Source of the DNA: JADHUC01 sp964617665
Lineage (GTDB): Bacteria > Planctomycetota > Planctomycetia > Pirellulales > Pirellulaceae
DNA: 10,304 nt
Direction: 5' to 3'
Assembly (NCBI GenBank): GCA_964617665.1
Contig: CAZUAH010000499.1
Location: 1 to 10,304 of the forward strand
Positions 1 to 7,115 of this stretch are shown one piece after another. Position numbers and translations under genes: made by a program. Each line of letters opens with the position of its first letter. Position 1 is the first letter of the stretch. Below the pieces are notes generated by a model, which did no database searches, had not been told where the DNA came from, and saw only the letters and a list, made by a program, of their open reading frames with translations.

Positions 1-50
1 GAGTCCCTCAAAATGATCCCCAATCGTGAAGAGAATCTGGGCCGCCGGAG
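1..50. repeat. Left copy of a 50-bp terminal inverted repeat
   Basis: Bases 1-50 are the exact reverse complement of 10254-10303. Identity stops at base 51 on the left (a) against the complement of 10253 on the right (c). The left copy replaces the expected continuation of the methyltransferase-like gene: on the minus strand it supplies the last 13 or so codons and a stop. Contig ends formed at a shared repeat, or a fold-back chimera, would give this picture. A real dispersed repeat in the genome is also possible. No transposase or target-site duplication is visible. Confidence 0.9.
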
Positions 51-313
51 ACGCCCTTCGCCTGGAGGAAATCGCGAGCCCTCGTAACGTTGACCGCATC
101 GGCATCGAGCCCGTGAATGAGGAAGCCCTCGCCAGCCCCCAACGCCGCAGTCAATTTCCCGTCGCCACAGCCCAAGTGAACGACCAAGCCGCCCTTGGCC
201 CCGGTGGCGGCAAAAATGCCTTCGGCGCTGTCGGCCGCCTGCCCGGCGAATGGCAACGAGGAAGAGAGGCTAGCGCAGATAACGATGGATGCAATCAACC
301 TGTTGATACTCAC
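8..313 (-). pseudogene. Secreted SAM-methyltransferase-like protein, 5' fragment only
   Basis: This is the N-terminal end of a larger protein. The start is GTG at 311-313, chosen because AAGGAG lies 9 nt upstream (323-328). Residues 1-27 form a signal peptide: Arg5, a hydrophobic core to about residue 20, and a likely cut after AGQAA. Residues 44-54 (VVHLGCGDGKL) match the glycine-rich SAM-binding motif I of class I methyltransferases. GLDADA near residues 68-73 fits the acidic motif II that holds the ribose. From memory of the family, this SAM-like domain is followed in planctomycetes by a PQQ-type beta-propeller, giving a protein many hundreds of residues long. Only about 87 native residues remain. 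Residue 88 spans the edge of the 50-bp repeat, and residues 89-101 plus the stop are repeat-encoded, so the C-terminus is not authentic. The gene is probably intact in the organism and broken only here. The exact substrate and whether it methylates anything are unknown. Confidence 0.7.
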
Positions 314-322
314 AGATCACTT

Positions 323-328
323 CTCCTT
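323..328 (-). promoter_or_regulatory. Shine-Dalgarno site for the methyltransferase-like gene
   Basis: On the minus strand this reads AAGGAG, 9 nt before the GTG at 311-313. It decides the start, because no ATG gives the complete signal peptide in this frame. Confidence 0.6.
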
Positions 329-492
329 CAGAAACAACGCTTTCCGCGAAGTTTCCGTTCATTGTCGTGCCGTACCACTGTTCCATTGGAGAGCCACGCG
401 GCCTTAAACGTCGCGGCAAGCTTCGTGAAGTTGCCTCAGCGTGCAGAAGCAGCATAACGGCAGTCAATGGCTTGGTTTGTATTGTCACGCTT

Positions 493-2550
493 TCACTCAA
501 CAACCACAACACTGAGATCATCGAACTGTGAACCGCCGCCCCTTTCGGCCGTGTCACGGGATGCTGAAAACACCAGGAGCACGTGCCCGGCGCCGTCGTA
601 CTCGAAGTAGAGCTCCTGCGGTCCGCTGCCGTCCGTGCCTCTGAAATCTCTTTCCGCGAGTTTCATAACTGTCGCATTTCCTTTTGCTACGACATTGGTC
701 GCGACTCCTCTTAACTTCTTGTTCGTAAGTTCAATGGTACAACCGTCATCCTCTGTTGCTCCGGTTACGTCGTAGATGCTTACGAAGAAGTGGGCGTCTT
801 CCGGGGCAACGCCGAACAGGTTGAATCGGAAACGATAGCGTCCTTTCCTGCCAGAGAAACGACTTTCGTCCAGCGCGATGGCCCGCGCGCAGACCGTGCC
901 TTTGCTGAACTTGTGCATTTGGCCGGAAAGCGAGGTGTGCAAATCGTAGTACTCTTTGGGCTCGTTGACCGGGAAACTCCCATGGATAAGGAACCAGGTA
1001 TCCGTAGGCGTCTCGGCATTGAAGTGCACTACGTCACCGGCTGTCTCCTGCTTGATGTCCGGGTAACAATCGAAACCTTCAATCCAGACCGTGTTGTTTC
1101 CGAGAACTTCCAAGCTGTAGGTTGCGGTGGCCGACCCGTCGATGTCGGCAACCTTCAACGTGAACGCGTTGGTCTTTCCGGCATCTTCCGGTCCGGGCGT
1201 TCCTGCAAATGATCCATCGCTTGATACCTTCAGCCAGTCCGGACCGCTGACCTTGGAGAACTTCAGTGCGTCTCCATTGGGTTCGTACGCCTCCGAGGAC
1301 CATGCCCTCACCCGGTCAAACCTCACCCTGTCTCTGTAGTTTTTTCCAGTGATGGCCGGCGATCGTTGGAACGAGTCGCCGGAAAACACGGGGGGCCCGG
1401 CTTCCTGTGCGACAACAAGTAGCTCACACGTATCCACGGCTCCACTTCTGTCGGTGACCATCACGGAGCTGGCGTAGGTTCCCAGAGCAGGCGCCGTGCC
1501 CGAAACCGCTCCGTCCGGGGTGATGGTCATCCAGTCCGGCGTTCCGCTGCAGGAGAAAGTCAACTCGTCCTTTGAGATGTCCGAGACCTCTTTGACCAAT
1601 GATGCCATGAAAGCCCGTCCGGGAACGGTTACTACGCGTACGGGATCGTTCTTGAACGACGGACGGTCGAGTATTGCGCCCACGTACCGGTGTGCTAGAG
1701 TCGTGTAACCCGAGCGATTGAAGTGGACCGGGTCATCGCGCATGCGCATGGCTTTTCCGGTGGGCTTACCGTCCTCATCCACAAGTGTACGGACATGTTC
1801 CGTGCAAGTGGCCGCGCCCGAAGAGCGAATATGTGCCGCATGGTTCAGCTTCTCGCCGACATTGGCCAGAACGCGCGTGACCACGCCGATGGATTCCGAC
1901 CAATAGTCATTCGTCGGTTCCTCGTTGCTGCCATACCGAGAAATCTGGCCCGTCACAAAGGGCAAATCTGGCTGATCGAGGTAACCTCGGATGTCCGCCA
2001 CCAGACCATGCAGTTTTCTTTCATACGTGGTGAAGCGGTACACCCTGGTTGTGTCCGACTCGCCCTGATGCCAGATGAATCCTTTGAATGTGCCCTGTCT
2101 CTTCAGTTCTTTCAGCCCTGGGCCGGGATGGTAGGCACCGCCCCGGGTGAAGTGATCAATCGCCTTGCCGCCGAAGGCGCGGATGACCAGCCCGGCTTTC
2201 ACCTCCGGGTCGTTGATCTCTTCCAGATACTTCTGCGCAAACGGCAGCGGAATCGAAAAGCTGCGCTTGACGTGTTTGGTCAACGGGTGCGCGGCGGGCT
2301 GCCATGACTTTCCGCGGTACTGCAGAACGCGTGGGACCGGGTCGGTGACCGGATCGTAGTTGCCCTCATCATCGTATAGATGGCTCTCTTTGAAGCCACC
2401 GGCCATGTTGGACTGGCCAGCGAAAATGAAGATGTGAAACTTCGATGGATCCTTCGGAATATCCCATTCATCTTCCGCTTTGGCATCACCGACCGAAAAT
2501 CCCGACGCGACGAGGATAGCCAGTGCTATCTGGACCACTTTCGTTTGCAT
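493..2550 (-). CDS. Secreted SASA/CE6-type carbohydrate acetylesterase with Ig-like repeats
   Basis: This is a predicted extracellular or periplasmic esterase that removes O-acetyl groups from sugars (sialate O-acetylesterase or acetylxylan esterase type). The start is the ATG at 2548-2550, giving 685 aa, because GAGGAG lies 8 nt upstream. A start at 2592 would put 14 unlikely residues before the signal peptide. Residues 1-25 are a Sec signal ending AKA. The SASA domain spans roughly 37-300. It has the nucleophile motif GQSN (45-48, Ser47), WHQGESD (160-166, the conserved HQGE block), and DPVHFN (273-278), which supplies the likely catalytic Asp/His pair. Two putative Ig-like (He_PIG type) repeats follow, at about 301-382 and 395-485. 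They share a pattern of PDW(M/L), then DG, then (S/A)GT. Residues 487-685 look beta-rich and are unassigned, perhaps carbohydrate-binding. CE6 enzymes usually have little beyond the first 300 residues, so the C-terminal half is an accessory array. Sialate as substrate is not implied by the family name. Confidence 0.88.
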   Translation of the reverse strand: MQTKVVQIALAILVASGFSVGDAKAEDEWDIPKDPSKFHIFIFAGQSNMAGGFKESHLYDDEGNYDPVTDPVPRVLQYRGKSWQPAAHPLTKHVKRSFSIPLPFAQKYLEEINDPEVKAGLVIRAFGGKAIDHFTRGGAYHPGPGLKELKRQGTFKGFIWHQGESDTTRVYRFTTYERKLHGLVADIRGYLDQPDLPFVTGQISRYGSNEEPTNDYWSESIGVVTRVLANVGEKLNHAAHIRSSGAATCTEHVRTLVDEDGKPTGKAMRMRDDPVHFNRSGYTTLAHRYVGAILDRPSFKNDPVRVVTVPGRAFMASLVKEVSDISKDELTFSCSGTPDWMTITPDGAVSGTAPALGTYASSVMVTDRSGAVDTCELLVVAQEAGPPVFSGDSFQRSPAITGKNYRDRVRFDRVRAWSSEAYEPNGDALKFSKVSGPDWLKVSSDGSFAGTPGPEDAGKTNAFTLKVADIDGSATATYSLEVLGNNTVWIEGFDCYPDIKQETAGDVVHFNAETPTDTWFLIHGSFPVNEPKEYYDLHTSLSGQMHKFSKGTVCARAIALDESRFSGRKGRYRFRFNLFGVAPEDAHFFVSIYDVTGATEDDGCTIELTNKKLRGVATNVVAKGNATVMKLAERDFRGTDGSGPQELYFEYDGAGHVLLVFSASRDTAERGGGSQFDDLSVVVVE

Positions 2551-3180
2551 GCTGTCTGCTCCTCGTCGGTGCACGCCTTGAGATCGTGGCATACAGGGTA
2601 CAAGATGACTTCAGTCTAGTTGTACGCGAACCGCGAGAGAACCGTGATGTCGTGTTGAACGGGCTCTCTTCGTCTGGAGGTGTCGTCAAATTGATGAGAA
2701 ATGCCGAGAGGTCAACAACCTCCGAGGGGTGTCGGACATCTGTAGTTTTCGCGCAATCAAAACTGTGGAACTGCTCATCCGATGGGTGCTGCAGCCGCGA
2801 CACAAGTGCATTCGACCAGGCGGACCTAGTAGGCGGGCGATGTTACAATACCCGGTGCCTTGCCTGGATTGTCATCAGGCTGAACTCCACGGGCTTGTTG
2901 GGTTTGTCCGTGAACTCTGTTGGTTGAACTGGTCAATATCGCCAGTACGAGAGATGAACACCACGAACAAGATATGCGAGTTACATGCGCTGACATGAAG
3001 AAGTTCCTTTCTCATTATCTCATCTGATGTATCAGGTCATTTGTTTAGGCCTCCAGGTATTGACGGAGCATCTCAAGATCACGTGCTGAAAAGACGCTTG
3101 AACTAAGCCGTGGATTTGTCTTTCGCCTTCAGCTTTCTGTTCGGACTGTCTTCGGAATGCTCGGGCATAGCCCCCGCTGA
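2551..3180. other. Intergenic region of about 630 bp with no recognised gene
   Basis: Six-frame reading gives only short open frames with no recognisable motif, signal peptide or family resemblance. The stretch around 2990-3060 looks more AT-rich than the flanking genes. It should contain the promoter and leader of the SASA esterase gene, since nothing close upstream could carry that transcript, but I could not pick a convincing -35/-10 pair. I saw no strong terminator hairpin with a T-run, no tRNA-like cloverleaf and no tandem repeat. Together with the remnant at 3181-3426, it looks like decayed sequence between two working genes. Confidence 0.5.
2559..2564 (-). promoter_or_regulatory. Shine-Dalgarno site for the SASA esterase
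   Basis: On the minus strand this reads GAGGAG, 8 nt before the ATG at 2548-2550. It supports that start over the in-frame ATG 42 nt further upstream, which would lie ahead of this site. Confidence 0.65.
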
Positions 3181-3426
3181 TCAGGTGAAACGGTTTGACA
3201 GCACGGTCCTCGTTTCCACGTCCAATTCCAGATATCCAAACGCGTCCTCAAGCGATCTGAAGACCTCGATTTGGTATGGCGCATCGTGACGCAAGAGCTG
3301 GTACATCCTACACAGGCCATATGCTTTATCTTTAGGTTCGACCAACGCCACCTTGATACCGTTGAGGGTAGGCTCTCCGCGCCGAGATGGTGACGAATCG
3401 TATACCTTTTCCTTACCGAGGTTCAC
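3181..3426 (-). pseudogene. C-terminal remnant of a small conserved hypothetical protein
   Basis: This is an open frame of 81 aa from a GTG at 3424-3426. Residues 24-69 look like real protein. They run from IKVALVEP through AYGLCRMYQLL to a segment reading EVFRSLEDAFGYLEL. This resembles the C-terminal half of small STAS/SpoIIAA-like hypothetical proteins of about 120-150 aa that I associate with planctomycetes. In those, a 'VA(V/L)V.P.D.AYG..RMY' strand and helix precede a 'VFR....A..WL' ending. The first half of that fold is missing. The frame is closed by a TGA at 3475-3477, 16 codons upstream of the GTG, and no Shine-Dalgarno precedes the GTG. It lies 66 bp downstream of the glycosidase-like gene. 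A 5'-truncated remnant is my best reading; a short functional protein is possible. The family assignment is from memory and tentative. Confidence 0.4.
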
Positions 3427-3492
3427 CCGACGAAGCGGTGGATTCCACCGAGCAGGCGCACGATCGAGGTGTTCTCAGCAAGCCACGTCTGT

Positions 3493-6480
3493 CTACTCGG
3501 CTGGAAAGACTCGGACTTCCACGAGGTGTACGCCCTTGTTTCGGTTGTGGTACAACATCGTCACGCGAACGTATCGGGCCAACTGCGACTCGAAACGGTG
3601 GTCGTCGCCTTTCGATGTGGCTGGGGCGGTGTTGTCGCTCATGTCGGCCACTTGGGCCCATCTCCTACCGTCCCTGGATACCTCCACGGTGTAACGATAG
3701 TAGCGACCGCTACCCCAAGACGGATAGACGTGGATGCGGTCGATTTCGATCGGTTTCTCAAGGTCGATCTGAAGCCAGGCCGGGTAGGGATCTGTCTGCC
3801 AACTGGATTGTAGCTTGGAGGCATCTCCGTCCACCGCAAGGTGCGGTGAGTATTGCCCGAGGGATGCCGACGCCGTGACGGGCTTGTGTACGGCGATGCC
3901 AACGACGGCGGGATCAACCGGCGGAAAATGTCTAGCGTAGTCGGCGCGCCGTTGCTCGGCGGTCAGCAACGGCGGCGGTTCGACCGGGTAGGGTTGGCCG
4001 CCTTCCTTGACGTAGTCTTTGAATCTCCTGCTGTACTCCTTCAGGAAGGCTCTACGCACCAAATCGAAGCTCAAGGGCTCGGCAGGATGCTCCTTTTCGT
4101 CGGCAAGCAAGAACGGCCGGCCGGCGCGGGCGGGATCGTAGTTCCCATCCTCTACCACAAAGTCGTATTCGGCGCGATAGCTCCTGAGGATTTTCTGATA
4201 GTTCTCGGCATGGGCGCCAAGTCTATGGCGCCATCTGATCGACGCCCGAGTCACGTCCGGCGCGAAGAAGAGCAGTCCGTCTTCCTCGAAGGCGCGGCTT
4301 GCGTCGGAGGTGAACGAATCCAGTTCCACGGTGTAGGGTGTGCGGAAGACGAGATACCGCGGCGGTTGATGAAAATCTGCGTTGACCGTTAACGCCGCAC
4401 CGTCTTCGGCGAACGAGAGCGTACTGGAAACCCTGCCCATTTCCGTCGGCGCGTTCCGCATGGCCAGCTTCTTCCCGGGCACCATCCACGCCGGCGAGAT
4501 CAGCGAGTACAGATGAAGATCCCGGCTGCTCTCATCGACCCCGCACTGCCCGCCGTATTCGCAGACCATCATATTACGGATGAACAGCGCCGTCTTGGCA
4601 GCGGCCCAGGCGTGCGGAGGTGGGCAGCCTGCAGCCGGCGTTCGAGTTGACCACGGAACCACCATATTCTCGAATCCTTCATGCGTCGAACCGTTGTGAA
4701 GCAAGACATGATAGAGGTCTAACAACGCATGTTTCTGGTCGCCGATCGCTCGGTACTGGTTCGCCTGGTTCAGCGTGACATACTGGTGAACGTGCATGCC
4801 GTTGCGGTAACTCATGCAGCCTTCTCGATACTTTCTCGCCCGTATGGTCGCCAGTGTCGTGGCCACTCGCGGATCATCGGGGCGGAGCAACTCGGTCGGG
4901 TAGACCAGGAGGTTGTTTTCCCAATCCTGATTGGGGATCTTGTTCGGGTTCCCCACTCTCCCCTGGACATAGCCCGCCTTCCAGTCATAGAGGCCCGATC
5001 GGATGTAGCCTTCCTTCTTGTAGATCCAGTCGATCGCTCGCACGATTGCGTCGGTATAGGTGTCGTTCGCTTGGCTCCAGGTTTCGGCATCTTCTGTCTC
5101 GCCGAGCAATCGAGCAACTCGAATAGACGTCCGAAGCGCCAGCAGGGCGAACAGATTGTGGCACGTGTGATAGCCGGTGACCATCGGCGCATCATAGGGA
5201 ATGGATGGCCGAATCAAACCGTACTTGTCAGACTTATGATCTTTGATAATGAACTCCGCACCCTTGCGAATGGCGGGATAGACTCGCTCGCCATACGCTC
5301 GATCGCGGGTCGTGATGAAATGATAGGCCAAGCTGAAAAGCCCTTGGCCGTGCGACGTGACGATATCGTCGTTGCCGCGGTTGTGAACATCGATGAACAT
5401 GCCCGACGCGTGCTGTTTGCGGATCAGCCAATCCACATTCGGTTCGCTGAATTCGTAAAGACCGGCCGTATCGTAGGCCAGGAGCATGTCGACATAGTCG
5501 TTCAGAAACAGGGCATCGTACGGCAGCCCGCTGCCCTGGCGTTTGCCGCCGCCCTGGGATCGGGTCGCCAGGATCAGATGAACCATAGCTGCTCGATACG
5601 AATCGTTGACACGCTTTTCGGGGATTTCGAACTGCACCTCGCCGAACAATTCCTGCCAGAACTGAACGGTCCGATCGAGCGTGGCTTGATAGTCGGCGGC
5701 GGTCACCGCGGCGATCTGCTGCGGGTCGGCAAGCGGGACGCGCGGCATCTTGAACACGGCAGTGTATGTCTCACCCGGTTCGAGCGAGCGCCGATAGACG
5801 CTCAGGCCCGTCGCGACGCGATCGGTGATGTAATAGTCCTTCGCCTGATAAGGCTGCTCGTACGCCGTATCCGGCACGGCGTAGGTTTCCGCTCCCGGCG
5901 AAAACGCGTAGATCAGCTTCCCGTTGCGGGTCAGGCAGTTGTCGCGGATGGTGAAGCGAGTGGTTGGAGTAACAGGTTCGCGGACCCCGCCTTTACGAAA
6001 ATGCCCAGCGGAACCTCTTGCTGCCGCGGCCACGACACCTTCGGCCGGCGAATTGCCCGAATTCGTCATGGTCATCCGGGCGAATTGCACCAGGTTCGCC
6101 GTGCCGAGTTCGGGCAACTCCGCGCTGAAGATCTCAAGCTGATAATCAACTCCATCATCCTCCCAGCCGTAGCCGACCACCGGAATCCAGCCGTCGAGAA
6201 ACGTCTTGTTCCTGGCCATCACCGGTTGAAGGGTCCTGCCATAGAAGAAACACAACTCCGCGTAGCCCGTGTAGACGGCGCCGTCATACGTGACCTGGAC
6301 CGGCGTGGGCACGAACGGCATGCCAATCACCGTCGTCGACTGCGCCGCATAGCACCACTCCTCGCCTGGCCGGTCGATTGCCGGATCGAACATCGGCGCC
6401 GATGCACACGCGACGGCGGCAACGTTGGCGGCAAGCAACATGGTTGTGACAGTCTGCATTCGGACGATCAGGTGGATCAT
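3493..6480 (-). CDS. Large secreted six-hairpin glycosidase-like protein with C-terminal discoidin domain
   Basis: This is a predicted exported glycan-active protein of 995 aa. The start is the ATG at 6478-6480, preceded by AAAGGA at 6-nt spacing. The longer in-frame start (6516) would fall inside the preceding remnant. Residues 1-28 are a signal sequence. It ends AVACASA, so signal peptidase I cleavage is likely; Cys25 makes a weak lipobox and a lipoprotein is conceivable. Residues about 35-255 look like a beta-sandwich, as found before the barrel in many (alpha/alpha)6 glycosidases. Residues about 285-645 are helix-rich with conserved-looking blocks: YDALFLNDYVDM (321-332), GYHTCHNLFALLALR (436-450), NQDWENNLLVYP (517-528), THEGFENMVVPW (599-610) and PPPHAWAAAKT (620-630). 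Glu601 and nearby acidic residues are candidate catalytic groups, but I cannot assign a GH family. Residues about 865-993 form an F5/8 type C (discoidin) domain, a likely carbohydrate-binding module. The gene starts 10 bp after the stop of the discoidin remnant, suggesting an ancestral operon. Confidence 0.8.
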   Translation of the reverse strand: MIHLIVRMQTVTTMLLAANVAAVACASAPMFDPAIDRPGEEWCYAAQSTTVIGMPFVPTPVQVTYDGAVYTGYAELCFFYGRTLQPVMARNKTFLDGWIPVVGYGWEDDGVDYQLEIFSAELPELGTANLVQFARMTMTNSGNSPAEGVVAAAARGSAGHFRKGGVREPVTPTTRFTIRDNCLTRNGKLIYAFSPGAETYAVPDTAYEQPYQAKDYYITDRVATGLSVYRRSLEPGETYTAVFKMPRVPLADPQQIAAVTAADYQATLDRTVQFWQELFGEVQFEIPEKRVNDSYRAAMVHLILATRSQGGGKRQGSGLPYDALFLNDYVDMLLAYDTAGLYEFSEPNVDWLIRKQHASGMFIDVHNRGNDDIVTSHGQGLFSLAYHFITTRDRAYGERVYPAIRKGAEFIIKDHKSDKYGLIRPSIPYDAPMVTGYHTCHNLFALLALRTSIRVARLLGETEDAETWSQANDTYTDAIVRAIDWIYKKEGYIRSGLYDWKAGYVQGRVGNPNKIPNQDWENNLLVYPTELLRPDDPRVATTLATIRARKYREGCMSYRNGMHVHQYVTLNQANQYRAIGDQKHALLDLYHVLLHNGSTHEGFENMVVPWSTRTPAAGCPPPHAWAAAKTALFIRNMMVCEYGGQCGVDESSRDLHLYSLISPAWMVPGKKLAMRNAPTEMGRVSSTLSFAEDGAALTVNADFHQPPRYLVFRTPYTVELDSFTSDASRAFEEDGLLFFAPDVTRASIRWRHRLGAHAENYQKILRSYRAEYDFVVEDGNYDPARAGRPFLLADEKEHPAEPLSFDLVRRAFLKEYSRRFKDYVKEGGQPYPVEPPPLLTAEQRRADYARHFPPVDPAVVGIAVHKPVTASASLGQYSPHLAVDGDASKLQSSWQTDPYPAWLQIDLEKPIEIDRIHVYPSWGSGRYYRYTVEVSRDGRRWAQVADMSDNTAPATSKGDDHRFESQLARYVRVTMLYHNRNKGVHLVEVRVFPAE

Positions 6481-6486
6481 TGCGGG

Positions 6487-6492
6487 TCCTTT
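6487..6492 (-). promoter_or_regulatory. Shine-Dalgarno site for the glycosidase-like gene
   Basis: On the minus strand this reads AAAGGA, 6 nt before the ATG at 6478-6480. It overlaps the TAA stop (6491-6493) of the upstream discoidin remnant, an arrangement typical of translational coupling in an operon. Confidence 0.6.
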
Positions 6493-7115
6493 ATGGCTGA
6501 TACGCGGACACCTCAACGAGGTGTCGGCCGGTGTTGGCCGAGTTGTGCGTCTGGATCACTCGGATGTAGCGTACCACGTGACGTTTGAAGCGGCAGGTGT
6601 AGCCGGCCTGTGTAGAAGGCATTTTGTTGTCGCGTTGATCGGCGACTAGGTCCCATTTCTTCCCGTCGAGCGATGCTTCGACCGTGAAGCCGTAGTGGCG
6701 TCCGTCGCCGTAGTAGCCGACGACGACCACGCGGCCGACGGTCGTCGGCTCCTTCAGATCGACTTGCCACCACGCATCACCGGGGTGCTCTTTCACGTCG
6801 GTTGCCCAGTAGCTGCCCGTGTCGTTGCTCCGGCCGTCGTTGGCCAGCTTTGCCGGATGCGACGGCAGCGCGTGCGAGCAAGTTGCCCGCTTGCCGGTCG
6901 TGAGACTAACCGCATTCGGCTTGCTCAAGATCGGTTCGACGAAGTCGGAGGTCTGGAGGTACTGCTCGACGACCGTGGGGGAAGTCCCATCGTTTCTTCT
7001 GATCCGATCGCGTGACGACTTCGACGCCGTCGAGTGGGCCAACCAGCGGCGGGGATTGGGGCAGCGTCAGCACGATCCGCTTCGGCAGCGGATAGTGCCC
7101 TAGTGCTTTCGGCAT
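6491..7115 (-). pseudogene. Frameshifted, 5'-truncated remnant of a discoidin-domain protein
   Basis: Two minus-strand frames join into one sensible sequence. The first runs from the ATG at 7113-7115 (MPKALGHYPLPKR...) to a run of five C (plus-strand GGGGG, 6977-6981). The second continues from there to the TAA at 6491-6493. Dropping one C fuses them smoothly (KRWDFPTVVEQYLQTSDF) into a 207-residue product with exactly 208 codons. The last 130 or so residues are a discoidin/F5/8 type C domain: AWWQVDLKEP, the G.GRHYGFTVEASLDGKKW block, and a closing YIRV...HLVEV. The N-terminal 70 residues (RIVLTLP, GVEVV) look like the end of another beta domain. There is no signal peptide and no Shine-Dalgarno, and a TGA lies directly before the ATG, so the parent protein's front is missing. 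This part overlaps the stop of the SGNH gene. The frameshift could be a sequencing error, but the missing 5' end could not. The parent was presumably a secreted carbohydrate-active protein. Confidence 0.7.

Noticed and set aside
270..557. 95-residue minus-strand frame between the esterase and the methyltransferase-like gene
   Set aside because: It overlaps the starts and ends of both real genes in another frame. It has no motif, and its start lies within the esterase coding end.
2486..3000. Several overlapping frames of 80-135 residues in the gap upstream of the esterase
   Set aside because: None has a ribosome site, signal peptide, domain pattern or support from neighbours, and they conflict with one another.
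4729..6588. 619-residue open frame on the plus strand
   Set aside because: It lies antisense to the glycosidase-like gene, whose own frame has a ribosome site, a signal peptide and coherent domains. The plus-strand product has no domain or signal and is an Arg/Gly/Val-rich shadow typical of GC-rich DNA.
6906..7115. 69-residue minus-strand frame as a separate small gene
   Set aside because: Its sequence continues naturally into the discoidin frame once one base of the C5 run is removed, so it is treated as the front of that remnant.
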